From Betaproteobacteria bacterium (GTDB taxonomy: Bacteria; Pseudomonadota; Gammaproteobacteria; Burkholderiales; Rhodocyclaceae), in the NCBI GenBank assembly GCA_016720065.1, contig JADJXY010000002.1, positions 1,625,001 to 1,689,000 of the forward strand: a stretch of DNA of 64,000 bases. The letters run 5' to 3'. How positions within the stretch are numbered: the first letter of the stretch is position 1; every line of letters begins with the position of its first letter. This document shows, one piece after another, positions 17,372-26,723 of the stretch. The notes below the pieces were generated by a model. It was not told where the DNA came from. It saw only the letters and a list, made by a program, of their open reading frames with translations, and did not search any database. The position numbers were made by a program, and so were the translations under genes.

Positions 17372-18358
17372 ATGTCCAAAGCTCCCATGCGCGTCGCCGT
17401 TACCGGCGCCGCCGGCCAGATCGGCTATAGCCTGCTTTTCCGGATCGCTTCCGGCGAAATGCTTGGCAAAGACCAGCCGGTCATCCTCCAGCTGCTTGAC
17501 CTGCCGCAGGCCCAGCAGGCCGTCAAGGGCGTGATGATGGAGCTCGAAGACTGTGCCTTCCCGCTGCTGACCGGCATGGTCGCCACCGACGACCCCAACG
17601 TTGCCTTCAAGGACGCCGATGTCTGCCTGCTGGTTGGCGCCCGCCCCCGCACCAAGGGCATGGAGCGTGCCGACCTGCTGACCGCCAACGGCGCCATTTT
17701 CACCGTCCAGGGCAAGGCCATCGCCGAGAACGCCAAGGAAGACGTCAAGGTTCTGGTCGTCGGCAACCCCTGCAACACCAACGCCTACATCGCCGCCGCC
17801 GCCGCCAAGAAGGTTGGCCGCACCAACCCCAACAACTACCACGGCATGCTGCGCCTGGACCACAACCGCGCCCTGTCCCAGCTTGCCGGCAAGACCGGCC
17901 GCGCCGTTTCTTCCCTGAAGAAGCTGGTCGTGTGGGGCAACCACTCCCCCACCATGTACGCCGACTACCGCAGCACCACCTCCAACGGTGACAGCGTCAA
18001 GGCCCTCATCAACGATCAGGCCTGGAACAACGACGTCTTCCTGCCCACCGTCGGCAAGCGGGGCGCCGCCATCATCGAAGCCCGGGGTCTTTCTTCCGCC
18101 GCCTCCGCCGCCAACGCTGCCATCGACCATATCCGCGACTGGGTGCTGGGTTCCGACGAATGGGTCACCATGGGCGTTCCCTCGGACGGTTCCTACGGCA
18201 TCCCCAAGAACATCGTCTTCGGCTTCCCCTGCGAGTGCAAGGGCGGCTCCTTCAAGATCATCCAGGGCCTCGAAATCGATGCCTACAGTCAGGAGAAGAT
18301 CAACCTGACCCTGAAGGAACTCACCGACGAGGCCGAAGCGGTCAAGGACATGCTGTAA
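17372..18358 (+). CDS. mdh: Malate dehydrogenase
   Basis: NAD-dependent malate dehydrogenase, 328 residues, of the MDH type 2 group common in betaproteobacteria. Visible features are the NAD-binding VAVTGAAGQIGYSLLFRI (7-24), VLVVGNPCNTNAYIA, the catalytic Asp and His region (MLRLDHNRA and VVWGNHSPTMYAD) and the substrate arginines in GARPRTKGMER. The ATG has AGGAGAG upstream; the frame is open a further 35 codons, but that part holds the promoter. A strong terminator follows. Confidence 0.97.
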   Translation: MSKAPMRVAVTGAAGQIGYSLLFRIASGEMLGKDQPVILQLLDLPQAQQAVKGVMMELEDCAFPLLTGMVATDDPNVAFKDADVCLLVGARPRTKGMERADLLTANGAIFTVQGKAIAENAKEDVKVLVVGNPCNTNAYIAAAAAKKVGRTNPNNYHGMLRLDHNRALSQLAGKTGRAVSSLKKLVVWGNHSPTMYADYRSTTSNGDSVKALINDQAWNNDVFLPTVGKRGAAIIEARGLSSAASAANAAIDHIRDWVLGSDEWVTMGVPSDGSYGIPKNIVFGFPCECKGGSFKIIQGLEIDAYSQEKINLTLKELTDEAEAVKDML

Positions 18359-18383
18359 GCGTCCTCGAACTTCGACCCCTCAG

Positions 18384-18413
18384 AAACCGCGGGCCCGTCC
18401 CGCGGTTTTTTTT
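18384..18413 (+). terminator. Rho-independent terminator after mdh
   Basis: AAACCGCGGG and CCCGCGGTTT arms around a short loop, followed by a run of T. It lies 26 bases after the mdh stop and also close to the end of the converging DUF302 gene. Confidence 0.85.
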
Positions 18414-18417
18414 GCCC

Positions 18418-18966
18418 CTACCAACCCAGGTGAACCAGTTCCGCCACCTTGGCAGCCAGACTCGCCAACAAGGCATCCCCCGCCCGCCGACCGGGCGTTC
18501 CATCACCGGGGGTGCGATAGGCCAGGACCACGGTCGCCGGAGCGGCGGTACGCTGGTATACGACCATGGACATCGGGCACAGGGCGACCTGCGCAGCATC
18601 TTCCTCGACCAGTTGCCATGCCAGCCTGGCGCTACAGAACTGAACCACGAGGGCATCGGAAAACGGGCTCTCGCGCCGCCCCAGGTCCCCGGCAGTTCGC
18701 TCCAACATGCGATTGAACGGAATCGTTGCCGTCACCACCAGTCCGGAACCCTCGATGGATTCGACCAGCGCCTCTTTCACGCCCCCGAAACTCGCCCCCG
18801 GGAACTCGATGCGCCTGACCACCGCATCCTGGGCCACGCTCTGGAAAGGCAAGGCGCTGAGCAGGGCAAGGGAAAAGGCAAAAAAAAGCGCCCTGACGGG
18901 CGCAAATGGCAGATGAGGGAAGACATCTGACGCACGAAATGCGAGTCGAAGCTTGGTCGAATCCAC
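18418..18966 (-). CDS. DUF302-domain exported protein
   Basis: Exported protein of unknown function. The DUF302 region (roughly the last 125 residues) has VKEALVESIEGSGLVVTATI, then VVQFCSARLAWQLVEED and CPMSMVVYQR, which match the family's strand-helix pattern and its usual CNP-like position. A hydrophobic stretch (ALFFAFSLALLSALPFQSVA) just before the domain acts as a signal peptide. The start is uncertain: the frame has no ATG near it, and a GTG at 18966 gives a leader of about 20 residues before the hydrophobic core; a TTG inside the core is less likely. It converges with mdh. Confidence 0.68.
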   Translation of the reverse strand: MDSTKLRLAFRASDVFPHLPFAPVRALFFAFSLALLSALPFQSVAQDAVVRRIEFPGASFGGVKEALVESIEGSGLVVTATIPFNRMLERTAGDLGRRESPFSDALVVQFCSARLAWQLVEEDAAQVALCPMSMVVYQRTAAPATVVLAYRTPGDGTPGRRAGDALLASLAAKVAELVHLGW

Positions 18967-19478
18967 AGCAACCGGCCGTCTGGCCAGGAGCAACTCCCTG
19001 CCCCCTACCCACGCTCCGGTCAGGAACTCGCGGCGGCCCCCTTTGCCACCGTTGTCCGCATTCGATCGCATTCCACCCAATCTTGCGAGTGTCGTGCCAG
19101 CCTTACCCCGGGTGACCGCAGTGTCCAAACCCCACGCTTTTTCGGGCGTTTCCACCCAGCCGGAAGATTTGGAGCCGCCCACGCGGAAAAATCTCTGCGT
19201 CCAGAATCGCAACACTTGACTGCTCCACTGCACCGTAAAGGAACACTCGCGATGTTACCGCGCCAAAGACAAGAAAAACGCCCTCCGAAGAGGGCGAAAA
19301 CAAGGGCTTAAGGAGACCGTCGGTACACCAGGGTGCCGAGTAGGGCGCAGATTATGGCGCAGACGGTATCGGCCGACCCGGGAAATTTTCCCGCCGGGAT
19401 CCACAGGGGGCCACGCCGCTTTGGTCAGGCGCCCTCGCTGACCGGATCTCGCAGGGGCATGAAGACCCTGCCGCGAGA
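18967..19478. other. Intergenic region between DUF302 gene and TonB receptor
   Basis: No gene recognised. It contains a minus-strand terminator at 19271-19296 and, right against the receptor stop, a long inverted repeat (GATCTCG arms with CAGGG/CCCTG, 19444-19480) without a T-run. Confidence 0.5.
19271..19296 (-). terminator. Terminator downstream of the TonB-dependent receptor
   Basis: On the minus strand a perfect seven-base CGCCCTC/GAGGGCG stem with a four-base loop is followed by TTTTTC. It lies about 180 bases past the receptor stop. Confidence 0.6.
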
Positions 19479-21728
19479 TCAGAAGCTGTAGGCGAAGCTT
19501 CCCCCAGCAAGCCAGTTAATTCCAGGCGCCGATTCGTAAAAGCGCCCGTTGCCGTCACCGACGATGACCGACCCGACGTACTGCTTGTCGAACAGGTTGT
19601 CGACGCGCAGAAAGCCCTTCATCAGCCAGGGTCCGACCCGTCGATCCAGGCCAAAACGAAGGTTGGCGACCGTATAGCCCGGCGCGGGGCGGGCTCTCCC
19701 GTCTCCGGGATATCCTGAAACCACGGCTTTGCCGTTGGTGTCATCCACATAGACCTTGCTGCGCGCCACGATTTCCAGGGCGGTATGAAAGCCGCTCGCC
19801 GCGTGACGCCAGGCAATTTCGCCGAACAGGCTGGACGCGGGAATGCCGGGCAGACGATTTCCCTTGGGAATGAGCACCGCCGAGGAGGGTGTCCCGGCCC
19901 GGGTGACGAAACTCTCCTCGTAGGTCGCCCGCAGGGCGGTGTACGCGATTCGGGTGCTGAACCCGTGGGCCCAGATGGAATCCAGACCCAGTTCGAAGCC
20001 GCGGCGCCTGGTTTCCCCGGCGTTGCGGAAACTGGTCCGCCCACCGGAGGATTGATCGACCACCAGTTCGTCTTCCGTATCGACCCGGAAGAATGCGGCA
20101 TCGATGCGGGTCGCCTCCCCCAGAAAGGCTTTGAGGCCGATTTCCCGGTGGCGACTGGTGGCGGGCTCCAGATCGAAGGCGAAACTGCCGTCCGTACCCG
20201 AATAGAACAGTTCGTTGAAAGTGGGCGCCTCGAACCCCCGGGCGAAGCTCGCGTAGAGATTGGCCGCAGGCGACAGCTTATAGGTGACCGCCGCAAGGGG
20301 GGTGGTGCGTCGGTAGGCAACCGATCCGCTGTCGTCGAGATTGTTGCTCGACGCGGCATCGATATAGTGATCGCGCACACGGAAGCGGATGGAGCTGTGC
20401 CTGACCCCGGCGGTGAAACCCCAATGCTCCCCCTGCCATTCGGACTGCACATAGGGATCGGTCGTCGTCACCCGGTCGGTCTCGTCCCGGCGCAAGCGCC
20501 CCCTGACCCCACAGACCGTCCCTCCCACGCCACAAGTCAGCGCTGAGCTGAGGCTGACGCTATCGGTGGCGGTAAAGTTTTCGAATCCACGACGATCATC
20601 CGTGGCCGACTCGTGGTCGATCCCCAGGGTCGTGGACAGCTTGCCCCCCGCCAGGTCATGGCGCAGTATCCAGCGCGCGCTCAGGCCCGAAAATTCGCGG
20701 TCGAAGTCGATCACCCCTCCGGAGTGCTTGCGCAGAGCAGAGCCCGCTGCGGTCCCGACCCGCACCCGCTGGGAGGCGAAGGGAATCGACTGATACTGGA
20801 TCACCGAGCGCTGCCCCGCGTAGGCCGAAAGCTGCAGGGAGTCTGAACCGAACTGCCTTTCATAGTGAGCCCCCATCTGCAGATGGTCGATGCTCTTGCG
20901 GGTGTTGTAATCCGTCGCATTACTGACCACCGAGCGCGGATCGTCCCGGTAGGCATCCCAGTCGAGGCCCAGGGGATCCTTCGTGTCCGGCTGACGAAAA
21001 TTGTTGACCACGATATTGAGCTTGCTGACCGCATCGGGGCGGAAAGTAAGCTTGGCCATCTGCTGGTCCCGGGTCACCGCACTATGGTCACGGTAGCCTT
21101 CGCTGGCAAAGCGCGAGGCATCGATGACGTAGCCAACGCCCGCCGCCTCGCCCTGGCTGGCGACATCCACCTTCCAGGACGCGAAACTCCCTGCCGACAG
21201 ATGGCTTTCGACCACCGGCTTGCCCGACCCTTCCGGCGTGAACACCTGGATGACCCCCCCGGCATGGTTGCCATAGACGGCCGACAGCGGACCGCGCAGA
21301 ACCTCCATCCGCTGCGCCCGGTCCAGATTGAAGGTCGCCGCCTGCCCCTGCCCGTCCGGCATCGACGCCGGAATACCGTCACTGATCAGGCGGATGCCGC
21401 GCACCCCGAAGGCGGAGCGCGCCCCGAAGCCGCGGGAGGATATCTGCAAGTCCTGGGCATAGTTCTGGCGATTCAGGGCACTGATCCCCGGCACCGCGGC
21501 CAAGGCCTCGGAGGCATTGACCCGGCCTCGGTCGGCGTCGATGCGCGATCGATCAACCACGTCGATGGCCGCAGGCAGGTCGAAACTGCTGTGTTCGACG
21601 CGGGACCCCGTCACGACGACCGGGTCAAGGGTGAGCGCCGGAGTCTCCGCGCGGGGGGTGAGGGGAAAGACGAAGGCAAGGGCAAGCGCCAGCGGCGACT
21701 GGCGGAACAAGCGGGGGAATCGAGGCAT
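19479..21728 (-). CDS. TonB-dependent outer-membrane receptor
   Basis: A 749-residue outer-membrane receptor. It has a signal peptide (about 1-27, ending PRAE), a TonB-box-like LDPVVVTGSR, a plug domain with NRQNYAQDLQISSRGFGARS and MEVLRGPLSAVYGNHAGGVI (about 60-160), and a long beta-barrel. The barrel ends in GINWLAGGSFAYSF with the usual C-terminal aromatic residue. GFEAPTFNELFYSG is the typical barrel signature. The substrate is unknown; PQQ, siderophores, cobalamin and lanthanide chelates are all possible. The start is the ATG just before the signal peptide; the much longer open frame upstream has no receptor character. Confidence 0.9.
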   Translation of the reverse strand: MPRFPRLFRQSPLALALAFVFPLTPRAETPALTLDPVVVTGSRVEHSSFDLPAAIDVVDRSRIDADRGRVNASEALAAVPGISALNRQNYAQDLQISSRGFGARSAFGVRGIRLISDGIPASMPDGQGQAATFNLDRAQRMEVLRGPLSAVYGNHAGGVIQVFTPEGSGKPVVESHLSAGSFASWKVDVASQGEAAGVGYVIDASRFASEGYRDHSAVTRDQQMAKLTFRPDAVSKLNIVVNNFRQPDTKDPLGLDWDAYRDDPRSVVSNATDYNTRKSIDHLQMGAHYERQFGSDSLQLSAYAGQRSVIQYQSIPFASQRVRVGTAAGSALRKHSGGVIDFDREFSGLSARWILRHDLAGGKLSTTLGIDHESATDDRRGFENFTATDSVSLSSALTCGVGGTVCGVRGRLRRDETDRVTTTDPYVQSEWQGEHWGFTAGVRHSSIRFRVRDHYIDAASSNNLDDSGSVAYRRTTPLAAVTYKLSPAANLYASFARGFEAPTFNELFYSGTDGSFAFDLEPATSRHREIGLKAFLGEATRIDAAFFRVDTEDELVVDQSSGGRTSFRNAGETRRRGFELGLDSIWAHGFSTRIAYTALRATYEESFVTRAGTPSSAVLIPKGNRLPGIPASSLFGEIAWRHAASGFHTALEIVARSKVYVDDTNGKAVVSGYPGDGRARPAPGYTVANLRFGLDRRVGPWLMKGFLRVDNLFDKQYVGSVIVGDGNGRFYESAPGINWLAGGSFAYSF

Positions 21729-22295
21729 GATCGAACGTTTGAATGACTGCGCCGCATCTCGCGGCAAAGGTCCACTTGGCGCTGGCCGCCCCCTGCCGCA
21801 AGCGGCACGGCGGGCCTGCAACCCGCTGGAAGGGAACCCCGGCGCCCCTTGGAAAGTAATCACAGTACTCTGGACCGGTCCTGGACCTGAAGCCGCCTGT
21901 GACGCCGGGCGAGAGACTGCAGCCACCGCCCAATGGCGGCCGGAAGGGAACGTTTCCGGCCGCGGCGGTGATAGTGCCCGATGCGAATCCTGGACCGGCG
22001 GCCTCGGGCTTTCCACCGGCTGCATCGACGAGCGGATTGTCGCCCCTGGACAGCAGCGGCGCACCGGGGAAATCTTGGCAAGGCCCTCATGGTTTTCTGG
22101 AGCGCTGTGCCACAATGCCGGCACGGAATCCCACAAGCCGTCATAGAACGGCGAAAGCGGCCAAACTGACTTTGGTTCTAGGCCAAAAGTACTATGGCAC
22201 ATAACGTGCTTTTTGATCTCGGTCATAAGAGCTCGGATAAAACGAAGCCAATTCAAGGCGGTTCCGTCGAAATTACTTAGGAGGAAGCAAGGCTC
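21729..22295. other. Long GC-rich leader upstream of the receptor, with a repeated element
   Basis: Over 500 bases without a convincing gene. Two spaced copies of a composite element occur: GGAAGGGAAC at 21828-21837 and 21942-21951, each followed 32-38 bases later by CTGGACCGG at 21870-21878 and 21990-21998. Several GC-rich inverted repeats suggest structured RNA, but I could not fit the region to cobalamin or another known riboswitch. Confidence 0.45.
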
Positions 22296-22988
22296 ATGAA
22301 ATCGGAAGATCTATTGCGATCGGTCCTCGAAGTGGAGGCCCCCTGGCAAATCGTCAAGGTCAGGGACGATCTCGGCAAGCGGCAGGTGGATGTCTGGGTT
22401 GCCCAGCAAACGGGGCGCAGCGGGTGGTTTTTTGGCTCGAAGGCCACGGTTCCGCAGGATAGGGAACAGGTCTGGCGCCATATCAATCTGGGCGGCTCAC
22501 GCTGCCTGATTCACGCCGTTCCCGCCGTTATGCCAGGCGGCCAGGCTCCCCTGTGGTGCGGCGATGGCGACCTCCCCTTCACCCGGGCCATGTCCCGCCA
22601 GATCGCCTCGATGCTTCTGGAAGGGGTCAAGTTCCAGAGCATTTGCTCGATCCTCGACGTCACCGTGGCCGACCTCTGGAAGTTCAAGCACAGCCTGGAT
22701 AGCGGCAAGGCCGGCCTGTCTTCGGCCCCCCCGCCGCCTCCGGCCGCCGCCGCTCCATCCACGCGCGTGCCCGAGGCCGACGACCCGGTCTGGGAGAAAC
22801 TCCTCGACGGCTCGACCAATATCGATATCCGCGTGCTCAGCCTCAAACTCCTGCTCACCAAGCTGCGTGAGCAGATGCGCGTGATCACCGATGCCGAGGT
22901 CCGCGTCCTCAAAGCCTACGAATTGCAGCGCTACTTCCTGCGTTACGAGCAAATGCTGGGTCACGAACTCGGCCAGTTGGGCCGTTAA
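22296..22988 (+). CDS. Hypothetical protein with ISL3-transposase-like N-terminal region
   Basis: A 230-residue protein of unknown role with a good AGGAGG-like site before the ATG. Residues about 55-140 (VWRHINLGGSRCLIHAVP, then FTRAMSRQIASMLL and a VADLWKFKHSLD helix) follow the pattern of the N-terminal DNA-binding part of ISL3-family transposases. However, the zinc cysteines are largely lost and no DDE catalytic domain follows. Instead there is a Pro/Ala linker (about 147-160) and a C-terminal helical region. It may be a domesticated DNA-binding fragment. It is 27 bases upstream of the next gene. Confidence 0.6.
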   Translation: MKSEDLLRSVLEVEAPWQIVKVRDDLGKRQVDVWVAQQTGRSGWFFGSKATVPQDREQVWRHINLGGSRCLIHAVPAVMPGGQAPLWCGDGDLPFTRAMSRQIASMLLEGVKFQSICSILDVTVADLWKFKHSLDSGKAGLSSAPPPPPAAAAPSTRVPEADDPVWEKLLDGSTNIDIRVLSLKLLLTKLREQMRVITDAEVRVLKAYELQRYFLRYEQMLGHELGQLGR

Positions 22989-23015
22989 ACCGGCGGCCAG
23001 AAAAGGATAACAAGC

Positions 23016-24005
23016 GTGAATACCAAAGATGGATTGATGCCCGTCGCTCAGGCCGCAGACCTGATCCGGGCAGGGAAGTACCTGTGCATCGCCGGCGACG
23101 AGCAGGCCCTGCGCCAGCTCCCTGCGGGCAACTGGATTGGCGGCACGATTCCCTACTTCATGACCCGGGACGGCGGCAAGATCAGCCGGGATCAGGTCTT
23201 CGTGAACGAAATCACCGGCTTCTCAGCCCCGCCGACCCTGCGCCTGTACGACAGCGATGCCCTGCCCCAGCTCTGTCGCAATGCGCCGGAAAACGGCTAC
23301 ACCATCCTCATCGTTCCTGCCTTCAGCGACTGCCACGGCAGCTTCGCCCAGAATGCGCCCAATTACGAAGACATGTACATGAAACCGGTGATCGGCTGGA
23401 TCGCGGGCGTACACCTCGACGACCTGGGCAAGGTGACCCCCAAGGCGGTCCTCGGAACCACAGGCGAATTCAGCGAACAGCAGTCGGTGGCCATGGATGT
23501 GCCTCTGCCTCCCAACAAATTTGCCCGCATCGACATCGTCAATCTTTTCCAGCCGGGAAGCGGCGATACGATCACCTTCTCCGAGACGGGATTCGCAGTC
23601 ACGAACTGCCAGATCAATGGCAAACCGACCAATCTCGCCGACTATCTCATCGGCAACGGGACCGATACGCGCCTGCCTCTTGTGGCGGATTATTGCGGCG
23701 CCATGGTCAACGTCAGCATCAAGGGCATCGACGCCAACGCCCGCCGGGTGGATTTCTACGCGCCGGTCTTTCCCGGGCTGGACTACAAGATTGCCGCCCC
23801 GGTCACCGACTACGTCACGAGCTTCCAGGCCGCACTCCCCAGGATCGAATCCGGCATGTCCTTCTCGTGCAACTGCATCCTGAACTTCCTGTACTCGGGA
23901 CTGGAAGGCAAGCGTACGGCCAATGTCACCGGACCCATGACCTTCGGCGAAATCGGCTACCAGTTGCTCAATCAGACTTTGGTCTATCTGACGGTCGAAG
24001 GCTGA
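23016..24005 (+). CDS. Conserved hypothetical protein
   Basis: A 329-residue soluble protein without signal peptide or membrane segments. It starts with a helix (VAQAADLIRAGKYLCIAGDE) followed by LRQLPAGNWIGGTIPYFMT, and has a SCNCILNFLYSGLEGK segment near the C-terminus with two close cysteines. I do not recognise a function with confidence. It follows the ISL3-like gene closely and ends at a strong terminator, so the two form a transcription unit. Confidence 0.72.
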   Translation: MNTKDGLMPVAQAADLIRAGKYLCIAGDEQALRQLPAGNWIGGTIPYFMTRDGGKISRDQVFVNEITGFSAPPTLRLYDSDALPQLCRNAPENGYTILIVPAFSDCHGSFAQNAPNYEDMYMKPVIGWIAGVHLDDLGKVTPKAVLGTTGEFSEQQSVAMDVPLPPNKFARIDIVNLFQPGSGDTITFSETGFAVTNCQINGKPTNLADYLIGNGTDTRLPLVADYCGAMVNVSIKGIDANARRVDFYAPVFPGLDYKIAAPVTDYVTSFQAALPRIESGMSFSCNCILNFLYSGLEGKRTANVTGPMTFGEIGYQLLNQTLVYLTVEG

Positions 24006-24026
24006 GCGTCGCCAGACGCCGCCGCG

Positions 24027-24064
24027 AAGCCCGCTGCGGGGTTATCCCCGCAGCGGGCTTTTTT
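24027..24064 (+). terminator. Rho-independent terminator
   Basis: Perfect 15-base arms beginning AAGCCCGC, a four-base TTAT loop, then a T-run. It ends the two-gene unit 22296-24005. Confidence 0.9.
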
Positions 24065-24168
24065 GCCTGACCCGGGAGGGCGTAATCCAGGGCGCTCACG
24101 GCAGCCACCGGGTGCCGCAAAATGTCATCCCGTGACCGATTCGGTCACGTCGATCCCGGAAGCTGGGC

Positions 24169-25074
24169 TCAGCAATCGGCGTCCCAGGCTCTTTCCGCAG
24201 CGGCCTCGGCGGCAAGGGCGTCTGCTGCGGCCTCGTCGATGCCCAGTACGGCCAGGCAAGCGGTACCCAGCTTGGCCCACTCGGCCGTCTTGCCCCGCCC
24301 CGTTCCCAGAAAGAGGATGTGCTCCGCCAATTGGCCCAGGGCAACCATCCTGGCCGGACGCGTGTCGAGCCCGCCCGCCTCCAGGGCAACGGGATCGTGA
24401 TGATGCTGGATGGCCTGCGCGACTTCCCCGGGCAGCAGCCATCCCTCTGCCAGTTCCGCTCCCACCACGGCGTGATTGATCGAGAGCAGTTCGTCCTCGA
24501 CCTGGGTGAATCCCTTCTCCTGATCGGCGTTGGCCACCTTCAGAATCGCTTCGTACTCGGGAAAGGGAATCATCAGCAGAGGGATGCCACAGTCCCGGAA
24601 GAGACCGAAGGTATAGGCGTCCTCGGGACGCAGGCCCACCTCGCTGCGCAACTTCTGGGCGAGCCACCCGGCCAGGCAGGCGGTCTTGGCTGAAACATCC
24701 CAGAAGCGCTCCAGACGCGGAGCGTCCTTGAACATCCCTTGCAGGGAGAGGCCGGCGATGGTCCGGACGATGGACTTCAAGCCCAGGAGCAGGAGCGCTT
24801 CCTGGACCGTGCGCACCTTTTTCCCCAGGCCGTAATAGGGTGAGTTGGTGGTTTTGATGAGGCCGGCGGCCAAGGCAACGTCGGAACCGATGAGACGGGC
24901 GAGACGGGAGAAATCGGGGGCGTCCCGGGCCATTTCGCGATCGATCTCGTCCAGAATGGCGGGGCGCGGCGGGATGCCGATATCCTTGAGTTCGACGCGC
25001 ATGCGGCCCTCGAACTGCTGCGGGTTTCCACCCCCGGATCCCACTGTTGTCTGCGCGCTGCTCTGCTCCCCCAC
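24169..25074 (-). CDS. HDOD-domain signalling protein
   Basis: A 301-residue protein with an HDOD domain (about 27-225), a non-catalytic relative of HD phosphohydrolases used in signalling. Diagnostic pieces are IPPRPAILDEI, LARLIGSDVALAAGLIKTTNSPYYG, ALLLLGLKSIVRTIAGL and the HHHDP remnant (about 222-226). No effector domain is attached. It is 36 bases downstream of the pip gene on the same strand and may be the last gene of the long minus-strand run starting at the SoxYZ-like gene. Confidence 0.88.
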   Translation of the reverse strand: MGEQSSAQTTVGSGGGNPQQFEGRMRVELKDIGIPPRPAILDEIDREMARDAPDFSRLARLIGSDVALAAGLIKTTNSPYYGLGKKVRTVQEALLLLGLKSIVRTIAGLSLQGMFKDAPRLERFWDVSAKTACLAGWLAQKLRSEVGLRPEDAYTFGLFRDCGIPLLMIPFPEYEAILKVANADQEKGFTQVEDELLSINHAVVGAELAEGWLLPGEVAQAIQHHHDPVALEAGGLDTRPARMVALGQLAEHILFLGTGRGKTAEWAKLGTACLAVLGIDEAAADALAAEAAAERAWDADC

Positions 25075-25110
25075 GCCACTCTCCCCCGAAAAGGCGCCAT
25101 TCTAGCGAAT

Positions 25111-26073
25111 TCAGCCCTCCCTCGGCGGATGCATCTCCACCCGCGCGGCGACGTGGGCCAGGGCCTCGATGACCGCCGCTGCGATGGCACTGCTCAGGCC
25201 TCCGTGCCCCCCTGCCGCGACGGGCGACCACTGGGCTTCAGGCCAGGCCCTCGCCAGGGCCTGCGCCACCTCCGGCGGGCACACCGGGTCTGCCATCCCC
25301 TGCACCAATACGGTGGGAAGATGCCTGATCTGGCTCACCCCCCGAAGGAGTTGCTCCGGCGCGAGGAAACAGTCCTTGCACAGATAGTGCAGTTGCACGC
25401 GCACCTTAGCCCGGGCGGTTTCGTCCGCAACGCCCTCCAGGGGCCCCTCGCCCATGAAGGCTCGCTCGTAATTCAGCCAGGCGCCGGCAGCCGCAAGAAC
25501 CTCTGCCTCGCTGCCGGAACGGATCTGCTGGCCAAAGGACTCCAGGAGGTTTTCCGCATCCCGCGCCGCAGCCGCCAGGGCCGCCCAAGCCTCCGGCCGG
25601 GCCTGCCGCGAAAGGTAGCGTGTCACCTCGGCCCCGCTGCCGAGAAAGATGCCGCGCAGCACCAGACCGGCGACCGATTCCGGATGGGCCTGCGCATAGG
25701 CAAGGCCAAGGGCACTACCCCAGGAACCGCCACAGACGATCCAGTGTGCGATGCCCAGTGCCCGGCGGAGTTTCTCCAGATCGGCCACCAGGTGTGCGGT
25801 GGTGTTGTCCGCAGTTTCCCCCAGGGGGCGACTCCGCCCGCAACCCCGCTGATCGAAAAGCACGGCGCGAAAACGCCGCGGATCGAAGAGCCGCCTTTGG
25901 GCGGCATTGCACCCGCTGCCGGGTCCGCCGTGCAGGAACACGACGGGAAATCCGTCGCGGGGACCGCACTCTTCCCAGTACAGTTCGTGCCCTTGCCCCA
26001 CCGCCAGGAAGCCACTCGCCCGCGGCACGACCGGGGGAAACAGGCCATCGGGCGAAAGACCCGCCGTCGCCAC
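25111..26073 (-). CDS. pip: Prolyl aminopeptidase (alpha/beta hydrolase, S33)
   Basis: A 320-residue cytoplasmic alpha/beta hydrolase releasing N-terminal proline from peptides. Features are the oxyanion HGGPGSG (48-54), the nucleophile Ser117 in GGSWGS, the RGCGRS segment of the S33 family, the Asp in GMADPVCP and the catalytic His in AAGGHGG. The GTG start lies two bases after the upstream response-regulator stop, so the genes are probably co-transcribed. The link to the signalling genes is not understood. Confidence 0.92.
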   Translation of the reverse strand: MATAGLSPDGLFPPVVPRASGFLAVGQGHELYWEECGPRDGFPVVFLHGGPGSGCNAAQRRLFDPRRFRAVLFDQRGCGRSRPLGETADNTTAHLVADLEKLRRALGIAHWIVCGGSWGSALGLAYAQAHPESVAGLVLRGIFLGSGAEVTRYLSRQARPEAWAALAAAARDAENLLESFGQQIRSGSEAEVLAAAGAWLNYERAFMGEGPLEGVADETARAKVRVQLHYLCKDCFLAPEQLLRGVSQIRHLPTVLVQGMADPVCPPEVAQALARAWPEAQWSPVAAGGHGGLSSAIAAAVIEALAHVAARVEMHPPREG

Positions 26074-26075
26074 GA

Positions 26076-26723
26076 TCAGGATTCGATCAGGCCGTTGCGC
26101 ATGGCCACCAGGGCGAGCTCGGCGGCATTCTGGACATTGAGCTTTTGCTTGATGTGGTAAAGATGAGTGCCCACCGTGCTGGGACTCACGCAGAAGTCCT
26201 TGGCGACTTCATTGACGGTCTTGCCCTGAGCCAGTTGCAGAAACACGGCCAGCTCCTTTTCGGTCAGGGCCTCGACCGGGTTGGCCGAAGCGGAAAGTTG
26301 AGCCAGTGCCACCGCCGGCGCCAATTCGGGATCGATGTAGCGCTGGTCGGCGAAGACGGTCCCCACCGCCCGCAGGAATTCCTCCGGCGCCGCCCGCTTG
26401 CACAGATAGCCCCGGGCGCCCAGACGCAAGGCCCGCACGGGAACGATGTCGTCGTTGTGGGCCGAGAGCATGAGCACCCGCGCTTTCGCCTCCCAGGCCA
26501 GAATTCGTTCCAGGGCACCCAGTCCACCGATCCCCGGCATGGACACGTCCATGACCAGGACGTCCGGCTTCAGTTCGCCAAACATGCGGGCGGCGGACTC
26601 CCCGTTCTCCGCTTCGCCCACCACGGTGGCTCCGGCACCTTCGAGCAAGAGCCGGAACCCCAGCCTCACCATGGCGTGATCGTCGGCCAGCATCACCCTG
26701 GCCCCTTGCAATGTCCTGCTCAC
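26076..26723 (-). CDS. NarL/FixJ-family response regulator
   Basis: A 215-residue two-component regulator. The receiver domain (about 7-120) has VMLADDHAMVRLGF and the phospho-acceptor Asp in VLVMDVSMPG, with Lys in YLCKRA. The C-terminal LuxR-type HTH (about 150-212) has LTEKELAVFLQLAQGKTVNEVAKDFCVSPSTVGTHLYHIK (given in parts by position only: helices from about 153). The GTG start overlaps the kinase stop by four bases, so the pair is translationally coupled. It probably controls quinoprotein-region genes, given the operon context. Confidence 0.92.
   Translation of the reverse strand: MSRTLQGARVMLADDHAMVRLGFRLLLEGAGATVVGEAENGESAARMFGELKPDVLVMDVSMPGIGGLGALERILAWEAKARVLMLSAHNDDIVPVRALRLGARGYLCKRAAPEEFLRAVGTVFADQRYIDPELAPAVALAQLSASANPVEALTEKELAVFLQLAQGKTVNEVAKDFCVSPSTVGTHLYHIKQKLNVQNAAELALVAMRNGLIES

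Noticed and set aside
21781..22020. Cobalamin riboswitch in the receptor leader
   Set aside because: Fragments such as CCGGTGG and GTCCAGGACC recall the B12 box, but the order of conserved elements could not be fitted in either orientation.
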